NCBI RefSeq assembly: GCF_001857945.1
Contig: NZ_CP017770.1
Span: 4,526,001-4,590,000 of the forward strand
DNA: 64,000 bases
DNA from: Paenibacillus crassostreae
GTDB lineage: Bacteria > Bacillota > Bacilli > Paenibacillales > Paenibacillaceae
Direction: 5' to 3'
Of the stretch, positions 42,282-51,849 are shown in pieces (position 1 is the first letter of the stretch; each line of letters opens with the position of its first letter). The position numbers were made by a program, and so were the translations under genes. The notes beneath the pieces are model-generated. The model did not search any database, was not told the DNA's origin, and saw only the letters and a list, made by a program, of their open reading frames with translations.

Positions 42282-43730
42282 TTGGAAGCAACTATGCAAG
42301 GAGCACCACAGATTGATCAGAAGAATATTAGGGCTTTACCCATATTGGTAGCTTTATTGCTAAGTGGATTTATAGGAATGTTCAGTGAGACAGCTTTAAA
42401 TGTTGCATTAAGTGACCTGATGCAACAACTTAGCATTTCACCTGCTACTGCACAATGGTTAACGACAGGTTATCTATTAACTCTAGGGATACTCGTACCC
42501 GTCTCAGGCCTTTTGCTTCAGTGGTTTACAACAAGACAATTGTTCATAACATCTCTTTGTTTCTCCATTATTGGGACAATTTTGGCAGCCATTGCGCCAT
42601 CTTTTGAGATCTTGCTTACGGCAAGAGTTGTTCAAGCGATTGGGACTGGATTATTACTACCACTGATGTTCAATACGATACTGATCATATTCCCTGCTGA
42701 GAAGCGTGGTGCGGCAATGGGGATGATTGGACTAGTGATCATGGTGGCACCAGCTATTGGGCCAACGATCGCAGGACTATTGATTGAAAATTTAAGCTGG
42801 CATTGGATCTTTTGGTTGGCATTGCCTGTTCTTATTATTGCACTTGCGTGCGGAATTTTATTTATGCAGAATGTTTCGAAGATCACCAAACCAAGAATTG
42901 ATGCAATATCCATCGTCTTATCATCTATTGGTTTCGGGGGTATTGTGTTTGGTTTCAGTAGTGCTGGTGAAAGTGAAGGATGGGGGACTCCAAAGGTAAT
43001 TATTGCAATTATCGTAGGGGTAGTCGCTCTTGTATTATTTGGTATTCGCCAAATGGGTATGAAACAACCGATGATTAACCTACGTGCTTTTAAATTTCCA
43101 ATGTTCTCACTTGGGGTATTAATGGTATTTCTTTGTATGATGGTTATTTTATCTAGTATGTTAGTTCTTCCAATGTTTTTAATTAGAGGGCAAGGGTATT
43201 CTGCATTCAAAGCAGGGTTACTACTTCTCCCAGGTGGAATTATTAACGGTATCATGTCACCAATTATGGGACGGTTGTTCGACAAGTATGGACCTAAGTG
43301 GCTTGTTATTCCAGGTCTTGCTATTGTTAGTGCTTCACTGTGGTTCTTCTCAAGTATCTCAGCAACTTCAACCGTTGTATTTGTAATTGTACTTCATAGT
43401 GCGTTAATGATTGGGATTTCCATGATTATGATGCCATCTCAGACGAATGGTATTAATCAGTTACCTCGAGACCTTTACCCTGATGGGACAGCGATTATGA
43501 ATACATTACAACAGGTAGCTGGTGCGATTGGTACTGCCCTTGCTGTTAGCATTATGGCAGCAGGTCAGAAGAGTTATATGAATAGCGTAAGTAATCCTGA
43601 AGATCCAGCTCATCTCATCCCGGCATTTACCGAAGGGGTACAAGGTGCTTTCATATTCGCTATGATTATCGCTGTGATTGGGTTAATCATTTCCTTTACT
43701 ATCAAACGTGTGGTCGTATCTAAGATCTAA
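42282..43730 (+). CDS. MFS multidrug exporter, DHA2 (EmrB/LmrB-like)
   Basis: This 482-residue transporter has about fourteen hydrophobic segments and DHA2 marks: ALNVALSDLMQQLSISPATA, QWLTTGYLLTLGILVPVSGL, RVVQAIGTGLLLPLMFNTIL and the motif C region GLVIMVAPAIGPTIAGLLIE. It probably expels lipophilic drugs in exchange for protons. TTG 42282 lies eight bases after AAGGAGGA, whereas ATG 42273 almost touches it, so I prefer TTG. It has no adjacent regulator. A branched terminator follows. Confidence 0.92.
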   Translation: MEATMQGAPQIDQKNIRALPILVALLLSGFIGMFSETALNVALSDLMQQLSISPATAQWLTTGYLLTLGILVPVSGLLLQWFTTRQLFITSLCFSIIGTILAAIAPSFEILLTARVVQAIGTGLLLPLMFNTILIIFPAEKRGAAMGMIGLVIMVAPAIGPTIAGLLIENLSWHWIFWLALPVLIIALACGILFMQNVSKITKPRIDAISIVLSSIGFGGIVFGFSSAGESEGWGTPKVIIAIIVGVVALVLFGIRQMGMKQPMINLRAFKFPMFSLGVLMVFLCMMVILSSMLVLPMFLIRGQGYSAFKAGLLLLPGGIINGIMSPIMGRLFDKYGPKWLVIPGLAIVSASLWFFSSISATSTVVFVIVLHSALMIGISMIMMPSQTNGINQLPRDLYPDGTAIMNTLQQVAGAIGTALAVSIMAAGQKSYMNSVSNPEDPAHLIPAFTEGVQGAFIFAMIIAVIGLIISFTIKRVVVSKI

Positions 43731-43746
43731 TTACATTCGATAAAGA

Positions 43747-43808
43747 AAACCCCTCAGATTCGCTGGAGTAGCATTACTTCTCCATTGCGATTGTCTGAGG
43801 TTTTTTTG
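43747..43808 (+). terminator. Branched terminator after the DHA2 exporter gene
   Basis: An outer stem AACCCCTCAGA/TCTGAGGTTT encloses an inner stem CGCTGGAG...CTCCATTGCG. Seven T residues follow. Confidence 0.8.
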
Positions 43809-43974
43809 TACAAAAAATGATATTTTGTATGAGTAAACGGTCATGATATAAACAGTGTTCATTGTTGGAAATTGTATTTGTAGATTCGAATAATTCATTG
43901 TGAGAAATTCGTGGTAAAATTCTAGAATTAAGATTATAATAAAATGGTTATTAAAAACTAGGAGGTCATTGCTC

Positions 43975-44640
43975 ATGAAATTCTTTATCGACACTGCAAA
44001 TGTAGAGGATATTAAGAAGGCATACAAAATCGGGGTATTATCTGGTGTGACAACTAACCCGTCTTTAGTAGCTAAAGAAGGCGTTAAATTTGAAGATCGT
44101 ATTGAAGAAATCTTGAAATTGGTGCCCGAAGTTGAATCCGTATCAGCGGAAGTTACACCTAACGCAATAACTGCCGAAGAAATGATTGCTGAAGCAAATG
44201 AATTGATTAAGATTAATGGTGGAGACAAGAATATCACTATTAAAGTTCCTATGAATATTGCAGGACTTGAAACTTGCCGTTATTTAACTAAAAAAGGTGT
44301 TAAAACTAACGTGACATTGGTGTTTACGGTTAACCAAGCACTTCTAGCCGCTCGTGCTGGCGCTACTTATGTTTCACCTTTCTTAGGTCGCTTAGATGAT
44401 ATCTCAGAAGATGGCGTATTATTGGTAGCTAAAATTGCAGAATTGTTCCGTATCCATAACTTGGATGCACAAATCATTGCTGCATCTGTTCGTCACCCAG
44501 ATCACGTTACTCGTGTGGCTATGGCAGGAGCGCATATTGCCACTGTTCCATATAGTGTTATTGAGCAACTTACGAAACATCCACTAACTGATCAAGGGTT
44601 AGAAAAATTCGCAGCTGACTGGGTAAAAGCACCACAATAA
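43975..44640 (+). CDS. tal: Transaldolase, short Fsa/YwjH type
   Basis: This 221-residue enzyme is a small decameric-type transaldolase. It starts [19 protein letters not shown], followed by [16 protein letters not shown], the Schiff-base lysine in [45 protein letters not shown] and [20 protein letters not shown]. It exchanges three-carbon units between sugar phosphates in the non-oxidative pentose phosphate pathway. AGGAGG lies nine bases before ATG 43975. The zwf and gnd genes of the oxidative branch are in the same window near 60.4-62.8 kb. It is separately transcribed and has its own terminator. Confidence 0.95.
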   Translation: MKFFIDTANVEDIKKAYKIGVLSGVTTNPSLVAKEGVKFEDRIEEILKLVPEVESVSAEVTPNAITAEEMIAEANELIKINGGDKNITIKVPMNIAGLETCRYLTKKGVKTNVTLVFTVNQALLAARAGATYVSPFLGRLDDISEDGVLLVAKIAELFRIHNLDAQIIAASVRHPDHVTRVAMAGAHIATVPYSVIEQLTKHPLTDQGLEKFAADWVKAPQ

Positions 44641-44700
44641 TAAATTTTGTTAATCATTTAAATTAAACAAAAGATCTCTATTATATAGTCTTGCAGGATC

Positions 44701-44735
44701 AACCTGACAATGAATTTATTGTCAGGTTGTTTTCT
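44701..44735 (+). terminator. Intrinsic terminator after the transaldolase gene
   Basis: AACCTGACAAT and ATTGTCAGGTT form a perfect 11-bp stem with a six-base loop, followed by GTTTTCT. Confidence 0.85.
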
Positions 44736-44864
44736 ATTTCTATATTTTAAGTGGCCGTATGAAGTCTACGTGACAAGTACATATTATTTAAGTTCCGCGT
44801 ATTGTATGGTATCCTTAAAATATAATACGAACTTATTTTTCAACGTTCAAGAGGAGGACTTCAT

Positions 44865-46022
44865 GTGAATCAAGGCAGATTAATGAAGGTTGTAGGCACT
44901 ATAGTAATGGTCACTATTTTGCTTGGATCCATTACAACTGGTCAGGTTAAAGCAGAAGCTAGTGTGTATAGGTTTGATTTTGGAGAAGGAAATGTAGCGC
45001 CTGGTTATATAGGGGTTAGTTCCACTGAGAGGTACTCATTAACGAAAGGATATGGATTTAATATACCAGAGCATATGAAGAATATAGTGTCTTCTGGTAA
45101 AGGCCTACATAGTGATGCAGTGCAATTTCTATCAACGGGTGTCAAAAGTAAAAATACATTCAATCTAGATCTCCCTAATGGGCTCTATGAGATTAAGGTG
45201 ACATTGGGCGATACGGCTAGATCAAGCGTCGCTGCAGAAGATGTCTATCAAATTATGAATATGACGGGTATTAATCCGACAGATAAATTTCAATTGCCCA
45301 TTACTGATGGACAATTAAATATCATTGTAACACCAGGTGAAGAAGGTAAAACTTATACGTTAAGCTCCCTTGAAATCATCCAAATATCAGAAGATCCGAT
45401 CACGAATCGTACGATTTATGTTGGCGGTGATTCAACGGTTAGCAATTATTATCCTTTAATGACAAGTGAACGTGGTGGATGGGGGCAGATGCTCTTCAGA
45501 TATCTTAAAAAAGATACTTTCCAGATTCGAAATATGGCCACTGCAGGACAAGCATCTAGAGGATTCCTTAATGATGGTCAAACTGAAGCCATTGTGAAAT
45601 ATATAAAACCAGGGGATTATTTCTTATTGCAGTTAGGTATTAATGATACTCATCGCAATAGTACGATTACGAGAGATGAATTTAAGAGTAATATGCGCGA
45701 TATCATTCAACAAGTACAGGCAAAAGGTGCAACGGTCATACTAATAACACCACAAGGTCTTGCTTCTGACTTTAATGAAGATAGCATTCACTACGATGAG
45801 AGTAAATATTATAGAACAACAACCTTAGATTTAGCCTTTGAAGAGAATACTGTATTAGTTGATTTGAATTGGCAAAGTTCAGCATACTTTACATCCATTG
45901 GGCCAAATGCAACAAGTTCATTATTTCTAGCTGATGGCCTACATCCTATACGTGAAGGAGCCAAACAGCTTGCAAGGATTGTAGTCGAAGACCTTAGAAA
46001 TCAAGGAATAGACGGATTCTAA
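44865..46022 (+). CDS. Secreted SGNH esterase, rhamnogalacturonan acetylesterase-like
   Basis: This 385-residue exported protein has a signal peptide (IVMVTILLGSITTGQVKAEA) and an N-terminal beta-sandwich of about 130 residues (YRFDFGEGNVAPGYIGVSST, LYEIKVTLGD) of the kind found on pectin-acting enzymes. The SGNH hydrolase domain follows: IYVGGDSTVSNYY (serine), GGWGQML, NMATAGQASRGFL, LLQLGINDTH and the aspartate-histidine pair in LADGLHPIREGAKQLA. Closest in pattern are YesT/RhgT acetylesterases, which deacetylate rhamnogalacturonan. GTG 44865 follows GAGGAGG. No other pectin gene is adjacent, so the substrate is inferred from domain type. Confidence 0.88.
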   Translation: MNQGRLMKVVGTIVMVTILLGSITTGQVKAEASVYRFDFGEGNVAPGYIGVSSTERYSLTKGYGFNIPEHMKNIVSSGKGLHSDAVQFLSTGVKSKNTFNLDLPNGLYEIKVTLGDTARSSVAAEDVYQIMNMTGINPTDKFQLPITDGQLNIIVTPGEEGKTYTLSSLEIIQISEDPITNRTIYVGGDSTVSNYYPLMTSERGGWGQMLFRYLKKDTFQIRNMATAGQASRGFLNDGQTEAIVKYIKPGDYFLLQLGINDTHRNSTITRDEFKSNMRDIIQQVQAKGATVILITPQGLASDFNEDSIHYDESKYYRTTTLDLAFEENTVLVDLNWQSSAYFTSIGPNATSSLFLADGLHPIREGAKQLARIVVEDLRNQGIDGF

Positions 46023-46046
46023 AAATATATTCTTCGTGTATAACAT

Positions 46047-46082
46047 AAAGAGCTCCGCTACTGAAGCGGGGCTCTTTATATA
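46047..46082 (+). terminator. Terminator after the esterase gene
   Basis: AAAGAGCTCCGCT pairs with AGCGGGGCTCTTT over a five-base loop, with an AT-rich tail. The convergent small membrane-protein gene could use the opposite strand. Confidence 0.8.
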
Positions 46083-46107
46083 TCCTACATCATAATATTC
46101 ATGTTGA

Positions 46108-46317
46108 TTATAAATTGAGATACCAGATAAAAGCTGCGATCGCTAATACAATAACAATGCCATAGAAATAAGTTAATTTTTTCAAGTTTACATTTGTCTT
46201 CCGAGAATATTCAGAGCTTGCAACTTTGTTGGCCTTGGAATAACCGATGATAAATGTGGCTACACCACCGATTAATGCGACAGCAATAATGATTATGTAA
46301 AGAATAGAATACGACAT
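46108..46317 (-). CDS. Small membrane protein with two transmembrane segments
   Basis: This 69-residue protein has two hydrophobic helices, LYIIIIAVALIGGVATFIIG and YFYGIVIVLAIAAFIWYL, joined by a polar, basic loop (KANKVASSEYSRKTNVNLKK). GGGTGGTG lies before the ATG. I do not recognise the family. It is transcribed toward the esterase gene. Its composition and ribosome site make it a credible gene. Confidence 0.7.
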   Translation of the reverse strand: MSYSILYIIIIAVALIGGVATFIIGYSKANKVASSEYSRKTNVNLKKLTYFYGIVIVLAIAAFIWYLNL

Positions 46318-46411
46318 AAATACACCACCCTGAGTTATTCTAGCTTATTTATTATAGTCATATCCTATAGATCCTGACAATATCTATTTGTGTTTATACT
46401 TAACGGCCATG

Positions 46412-46576
46412 TTAAAGCAGATATAATTCATTTCTTAAACTGAGGTGAAAAGAAATACTATTCATGATTCTTGTATCATTTTGATTTCTTATATTATCAA
46501 TTTGACGCTTCTTCTCCTGATCAGGGCTTCGTAAGAAAAGAGTCATCCACATACAGGCATTAGCATCTGATATCAC
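46412..46576 (-). CDS. Possible small protein of 54 residues
   Basis: GTG 46576 follows AGGGGGAG with eight-base spacing. The product reads MISDANACMWMTLFLRSPDQ then EKKRQIDNIRNQNDTRIMNS and a short hydrophobic end. The basic, coiled centre could be a small regulator or a fragment. I do not recognise it, and coding cannot be proven from sequence alone. Confidence 0.4.
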   Translation of the reverse strand: MISDANACMWMTLFLRSPDQEKKRQIDNIRNQNDTRIMNSISFHLSLRNELYLL

Positions 46577-46790
46577 ACTAATCACTCCCCCTAACAATTC
46601 TTATATTAAGAATATAGTAATAACATTAATAGAATATGATTGTTTCCTTAAATAAATGTAAAAATAGTGGTCATTTTTGAGTTTTTAGTGTATATATTTT
46701 ATATAAAATTTACATAAATCAACACTTTTTGTTATTTATTAATGATAGACTTGTTTTGTTATACAAGTCTTTTATAACTGGAGGGAAATG

Positions 46791-49562
46791 ATGAAACAGT
46801 TTACTAAGTTCAAAACTAGAGTTATGAAGTCGACAATCGCATTATCTTTGGCATTCAGCCTACAGGTTGCTATAGGCTCTGAGCTACCCACTGTAATGGC
46901 CGAGGGACCGACAGACCCAGCGCCTTTCATCATGGCCAAAGTTGTGAATGAGAACGCAGGAAAGAAGATTCTATTTGATAATACTCATGGTCAGACGGCT
47001 GGAGCGGCAGATTGGGTGATTGATGGAGCTTTCTCAGATTTCGGAAATGCACTTGCCAATGAGGGTTATGATGTTCAAGAACTTCGTAAAACAACCGCCA
47101 TTAGCTATGATGATTTAAAGGATTATGATGTTTTTGTCATCGCTGAAGCAAATGTTCCTTTCAAACAAAGTGAACAGGCTGCCATGGAGCAATATGTGAA
47201 CAACGGAAATAGCATATTTTTCATTGGAGATCACTACAATGCTGATCGCAATAAGAACCGTTGGGATGGTTCAGAATCTATGAATGGATATCGTCGTGGT
47301 GCTTGGGCAGATCCTACGCAAGGAATGAGTACAGAAGAGCGGAATTCAGACGCTATGCAAGATGTAGTGAGCTCAGATTGGTTAGGAACGAACTTTGGTG
47401 TACGTTTCCGTTATAATGCATTAGGAAATATTACTGCGAATGACATCGTAGCTGCGGATCAATCATTCGGAATTACAGAAGGTGTCTCGGCTGTTGCGAT
47501 GCATGCTGGATCGACACTTGCTATAACAGATCCATCCAAAGCAAAGGGGATTGTATATCTTCCTGAGACGGATGAAGCATGGGGCAACGCCGTGGATCAA
47601 GGTGTATATAATGGTGGTGGTATTAATGAAGGGCCATATGTTGCAGTATCCAAAGTAGGTGCTGGAAAAGCAGCATTTATTGGGGATTCTTCACCTGTTG
47701 AGGATGCTACTCCTAAATATAAACGCGAAGAAACAGGTACAACAAAAACAACCTATGATGGTTTTAAAGAACAAGATGACGGAGTTCTACTTGTTAATAT
47801 TATGAACTGGTTGGCGGAAGACGAAAGTTATACGAGTCTTGACCAAGTGGCTAATCTACAACTTGATCCGGTGACAGCATTACTTCCTATTGAAGTTCCG
47901 CAAACATCTACAGAACCTCAATTTGAACCATGGTCAGCTCCAGCAGCTGGATATAAGTGGTGGGATCGCTCGACTTTCAAAGCAGGATCTTATGGTGGAC
48001 CAACAGCTAGCGCAAGTGCTTCTTACAGTTTTGTTCATCAAGCACAACTTCCAAATGCGGAACATTTCCAAATAAGAGTCGTTGCAGATAACCTTCCTGC
48101 AAATTCCACTGTTTCTGGGTTTAGTACAGGAATATACCTAGCGGGAGGTACACAAGTTGCTAAAGTTCAGAATGCGGATGGTACCTGGCCAACTGGATAT
48201 GGTTATAGCACAACATTTAGTATGACATCAAATAGTAATGGTAGAGCGTATAAAGATCTTATTGTTCAATTAAAGCCTGCGACTACTGGTTCAGCCAATC
48301 TTCGACTTCGTCAAAATGGAAGTAATTTAATCACATCTGCTGTTCAAATTGCGGATGTACCATCAGAGACATTACCACCTGAAGGAAATCCAATTCCTGA
48401 TGCCATTACTGTTGCTGAAGCCCGCTCCTTATCAGAGGGTTCACTAGTGACCTTAGGAGGTGTAATTACAACTGAACCTGGTGCCTTTGGTGGGCAGGCA
48501 TTTTATCTTCAAGATGCTACTGGAGGAATTTATGTCTATCAAAGTCTAAGCGGGTTCCACCAAGGGGATACAATTAAGATAACTGCGCCACTCACCCTAT
48601 ATAACACGGAACTAGAGCTAACTAATCCGGTTACGTTGGAAAAGACGGGAACGTCTTCTCTACCCGATCCATCACAAGCATCCACAGTGAATGATGCGAA
48701 TCAAGGACAATTGATTAAGCTTCAAAATGTGACTATTCATAATATTATCACTGCGAGTCCATCAGGGTCTTTTGAATTTGATGCAGTTAATGGATCAATA
48801 AGTACCCATGTTCGAGTAGACACACGTACTGGGTTGAGTTTAACAGATTTCCCTTATGAAGAAGGAGAAATTGTTGATATCAAGGGGATATCAGCCATCT
48901 TCAAAGGTGTCTATCAACTAAAACCTAGAGGAATAAGTGACTTTTCACTTTCACTCGAAGAGACTGCTCCGATTCTAGCAACGGATGTCCCAGGTAAACC
49001 GATTTTGTCAGATAATAACGGTCATGACACAGGTCTTCTGGATGGTGATTATACGATCACTATGAATTTATGGTGGGGGAACAATGGATCTGTATACAAG
49101 TTATATGAGAATGGTATTCTTATCGATACACAGAAGTTAAATGATTCATCCCCATCAGCACAAAGTGTAAAGACTGATATTTCCGGCAAATCAAACGGTA
49201 TCTACACCTATACTGCGGAATTGAGCAATGTCCATGGTACAGCTACAAGTGATCAACTAAACGTTGCAGTAACCGATTCTTCACCGGGTAAGTCTGTACT
49301 GTCGCATGATAATTGGGATGGGGATGGCACATATAACCTCACGATGAATTTATGGTGGGGTACCAATGGGTCTGAGTATCGACTGTATGAGAATGGAACA
49401 TTAATAGATACGAGGATTCTAAGCGAAGTTACACCCCATGCTCAAAATGTAGTGTCTGAGCTAACAGATAGAACAGTAGGAGAATATGAATATTACGCAG
49501 AGTTAATCAATGCTGCAGGTACAACTACAAGTGAAACGACTATAGTTCATGTTGATAAATAA
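46791..49562 (+). CDS. Large multidomain secreted protein (GATase/GldG-like, OB-fold, two C-terminal modules)
   Basis: This 923-residue exported protein begins with a signal peptide (about residues 1-39, ending near VMAEG). Residues about 58-350 look like a GldG/DUF4350 or class I amidotransferase-like fold: KKILFDNTHGQTAGAADWVI, YDVFVIAEANVPFKQSEQAA, FIGDHYNADRN. A beta-sandwich follows (about 385-540). A YhcR-type OB-fold spans about 550-715 (DAITVAEARSLSEGSLVTLG, QAFYLQDATGGIYVYQ). Two tandem modules end the protein, each with the core MNLWWGxNGS.Y.LYENG, as in modules attached to chitinases. Enzyme activity is unknown; nucleic acid or polysaccharide binding is plausible. ATG 46791 has better spacing than 46788. 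Confidence 0.82.
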   Translation: MKQFTKFKTRVMKSTIALSLAFSLQVAIGSELPTVMAEGPTDPAPFIMAKVVNENAGKKILFDNTHGQTAGAADWVIDGAFSDFGNALANEGYDVQELRKTTAISYDDLKDYDVFVIAEANVPFKQSEQAAMEQYVNNGNSIFFIGDHYNADRNKNRWDGSESMNGYRRGAWADPTQGMSTEERNSDAMQDVVSSDWLGTNFGVRFRYNALGNITANDIVAADQSFGITEGVSAVAMHAGSTLAITDPSKAKGIVYLPETDEAWGNAVDQGVYNGGGINEGPYVAVSKVGAGKAAFIGDSSPVEDATPKYKREETGTTKTTYDGFKEQDDGVLLVNIMNWLAEDESYTSLDQVANLQLDPVTALLPIEVPQTSTEPQFEPWSAPAAGYKWWDRSTFKAGSYGGPTASASASYSFVHQAQLPNAEHFQIRVVADNLPANSTVSGFSTGIYLAGGTQVAKVQNADGTWPTGYGYSTTFSMTSNSNGRAYKDLIVQLKPATTGSANLRLRQNGSNLITSAVQIADVPSETLPPEGNPIPDAITVAEARSLSEGSLVTLGGVITTEPGAFGGQAFYLQDATGGIYVYQSLSGFHQGDTIKITAPLTLYNTELELTNPVTLEKTGTSSLPDPSQASTVNDANQGQLIKLQNVTIHNIITASPSGSFEFDAVNGSISTHVRVDTRTGLSLTDFPYEEGEIVDIKGISAIFKGVYQLKPRGISDFSLSLEETAPILATDVPGKPILSDNNGHDTGLLDGDYTITMNLWWGNNGSVYKLYENGILIDTQKLNDSSPSAQSVKTDISGKSNGIYTYTAELSNVHGTATSDQLNVAVTDSSPGKSVLSHDNWDGDGTYNLTMNLWWGTNGSEYRLYENGTLIDTRILSEVTPHAQNVVSELTDRTVGEYEYYAELINAAGTTTSETTIVHVDK

Positions 49563-49598
49563 ATAACGAATTATTGATGTGGAGTATAGAATGGGGAC

Positions 49599-49637
49599 AA
49601 AAGCTGGAGTCGGCGTGATAGCGACTTCAGCTTTTTG
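49599..49637 (+). terminator. Intrinsic terminator after the multidomain secreted protein gene
   Basis: AAAAGCTGGAGTCG pairs with CGACTTCAGCTTTT (one G-T pair), followed by T residues. Confidence 0.85.
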
Positions 49638-49723
49638 ATGTTATCTTTAAATTATAAATTGATTAATGAACCTTTTCCGAAACAATATTTCGATTTCGAT
49701 GTGGAATGAATTAGGAGTGTGTC

Positions 49724-50401
49724 ATGATGAGAAAGTTATTAGTCGCAGACGATGATCACAATATTCGTATGTTATTAAGACATGTCTTAACTAAAGAAGG
49801 ATTCCAAGTGATTGAAGCAAGTGATGGTAGAGATGCGACAGATAAAATGAAGGAAACGACGATTGATTTAGCCATTGTAGATGTCATGATGCCTCATATA
49901 GATGGACTAGAGTTGTGTGAATATATACGAAAGACCTATGATATCCCAATTATATTAGTGACTGCACGTCAACAGCTAAGTGATAAAGAGCAAGGTTATT
50001 TAAGAGGAACTGATGATTATGTAACAAAGCCCTTTGAACCAGAAGAGTTATTATTTCGAATTAATGCATTGTTTCGACGGTATTCCATAGCTTCTCAGGA
50101 TATCATTCGCTTGAATCGCCTAGTGATTGATCGCAAGAATTATGAAATAACCGATGGAGAACAAATACTTTTATTACCAGTAAAAGAGTTCGAGCTATTA
50201 GCGCAATTGGCTAAATATCCGGGACGGTTATTTTCACGAGGAGAATTAATTGAGCTTGTATGGGGTGTCGATTATCAAGGTGATGATCGTACGGTAGATG
50301 TTCACATTAAGCGATTGCGTGAGCGATTTGTGGACTATCAGGATGATTTCAATATTCGAACAGTTCGGGGAATTGGGTATAAAGTCGAGGTATCAAAATG
50401 A
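49724..50401 (+). CDS. hssR: Heme response regulator HssR-like (OmpR family)
   Basis: This 225-residue response regulator has a receiver domain with acidic pocket ADDDHN, the phosphorylation aspartate in AIVDVMMP near residue 53, the threonine in LVTARQQLSDKE and the lysine in DDYVTKPFEPEELL. The OmpR-type DNA-binding domain ends RTVDVHIKRLRERFVDYQDD then IRTVRGIGYKVE. The segment LSDKEQGYLRGTDDYVTKPF resembles staphylococcal HssR, and the hrtBA-like transporter downstream supports this. It would activate hrtBA when heme accumulates. Its stop overlaps the kinase start by four bases. Confidence 0.88.
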   Translation: MMRKLLVADDDHNIRMLLRHVLTKEGFQVIEASDGRDATDKMKETTIDLAIVDVMMPHIDGLELCEYIRKTYDIPIILVTARQQLSDKEQGYLRGTDDYVTKPFEPEELLFRINALFRRYSIASQDIIRLNRLVIDRKNYEITDGEQILLLPVKEFELLAQLAKYPGRLFSRGELIELVWGVDYQGDDRTVDVHIKRLRERFVDYQDDFNIRTVRGIGYKVEVSK

Positions 50402-51780
50402 TGAAGTCACTTTATGTACGAATGTGTATTGTCTTTTGTTCAACTATTATAGTGAGTAGTGTGATCGGATTTCTGGCAACGAATATGTATTATCAAATCA
50501 AACTTAAGCCTGAAAATGACTTGAAATTAACTCAAATGGCGCTTCAATTAAAGGAATTTAATGAGTTCCATCCGGAGACAACAGAGGAATACCTAGAAAG
50601 CGTATCTTCTTTAGGTTATAAAATTTATATAACCAATGAACAGGGAGAGGAACAACAATACGGCCGACCTTTTAACGAGATGAATTTGAACGAGGAAGTC
50701 CTGAAAAAGGTGCTAAGCGGAGAAGTATATCATGGAGTGGCGGAATTCCCGAGTAAGCTGTTTATTACGGGTTTTTTTAACAATGAGTTACGAAATAGCA
50801 TAGGTGTGTCTATCCAAATTAATGATCAACCGTATGCATTGTTTATACGTCCAGATGCAGAAATACAATTTGGAGAGTTGCGTATCTTTATTGCGATGTT
50901 ACTTGGAATTACACTAATGTTATGCTTAGGATTCGTAATGATAACATCACTCCATATTGTAAGACCTATTACACACCTTACAATGGCTACTAAAAGGATT
51001 GTAAAAGGCCAATATGATATTAAATTGAATACGTGGCGACGGGATGAAATCGGTCAATTAGCTACACATTTTATGGAAATGAGCACAGAGTTAGAGCGGA
51101 CGAATCGTTCAAGACAGGAATTTGTAGCAAATGTATCTCATGAAATTGAATCTCCGCTTACCTCTATTCAGGGATTTGCACATACCCTTAAGGAACAATC
51201 ATTATCTGATGAGCAACAATATCGCTACCTTTCTATTATTGAAGAGGAAAGTCAACGTCTATCCTTGTTAAGTAAACAATTACTTACTTTGTCAACATTA
51301 GATTACGACGATAATCCACTACAAATAATAGCCTTTGAACTACGATCTCAAATTCGGCAAGTTATTCAAATGATGGAGTGGAAACTGACAGAGAAAAATT
51401 TGGCACTTCGGTTGAACTTGCCAGCGGATATAACCATTCATGGTGATGCGAATATGCTTTACCAGGTGTGGGTGAATCTCATATCAAATGCGATTAAATA
51501 TACTCCTGAAGGTGGGAATATTCTCATAGCTGCGAAACTTGAAGGTGGACATTGTTTAATTACGGTTTCTGATTCAGGTGAAGGAATAGCTGAAGAAGAA
51601 CTACCTATGATCTTTGATCGGTTCTATAAAGTAGATCTTGCAAGGACGCGAGAAACTCATAGCACTGGATTAGGTCTATCGATTGTTCAAAAAATTATTC
51701 AATCACATAAGGGAACGATTGACGTCACAAGTACGGTTGGAGAGGGAACGATTTTCACAATCACTCTACCTTATTTGTAA
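50398..51780 (+). CDS. hssS: Heme sensor histidine kinase HssS-like
   Basis: This 460-residue membrane kinase has two hydrophobic segments (residues about 7-27 and 160-185) enclosing an extracellular sensor domain, then HAMP (RPITHLTMATKRIVKGQYDI), the H-box FVANVSHEIESPLTSIQGFA with phosphorylated histidine, N-box NLISNAIKYTPEGG, G1 SDSGEGI and G2 THSTGLGLSI. The HEIESPLT form of the H-box is as in HssS. It overlaps hssR by four bases (ATGA). With HrtBA it forms a heme-stress circuit: sense membrane heme, phosphorylate HssR and switch on the exporter. Confidence 0.88.
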   Translation: MMKSLYVRMCIVFCSTIIVSSVIGFLATNMYYQIKLKPENDLKLTQMALQLKEFNEFHPETTEEYLESVSSLGYKIYITNEQGEEQQYGRPFNEMNLNEEVLKKVLSGEVYHGVAEFPSKLFITGFFNNELRNSIGVSIQINDQPYALFIRPDAEIQFGELRIFIAMLLGITLMLCLGFVMITSLHIVRPITHLTMATKRIVKGQYDIKLNTWRRDEIGQLATHFMEMSTELERTNRSRQEFVANVSHEIESPLTSIQGFAHTLKEQSLSDEQQYRYLSIIEEESQRLSLLSKQLLTLSTLDYDDNPLQIIAFELRSQIRQVIQMMEWKLTEKNLALRLNLPADITIHGDANMLYQVWVNLISNAIKYTPEGGNILIAAKLEGGHCLITVSDSGEGIAEEELPMIFDRFYKVDLARTRETHSTGLGLSIVQKIIQSHKGTIDVTSTVGEGTIFTITLPYL

Positions 51781-51783
51781 TTT

Positions 51784-51806
51784 GTTATTCATTCTCTGTT
51801 CACATT
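51784..51806 (+). promoter_or_regulatory. Candidate HssR direct repeat upstream of hrtB
   Basis: GTTATTCATT and GTTCACATT form an imperfect direct repeat 44-66 bases before the hrtB start. Staphylococcal HssR recognises two GTTCATATT-like half-sites, so this is a reasonable activator site. Confidence 0.5.
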
Positions 51807-51849
51807 CTTCTTCTACACTGTATCTATACAGATTAGAAGGAGTGATACC

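Noticed and set aside
42632..43285. A 217-codon minus-strand frame inside the DHA2 exporter gene
   Set aside because: It lies wholly within a well-supported transporter gene, has no ribosome site, and its composition reflects the complement of hydrophobic codons.
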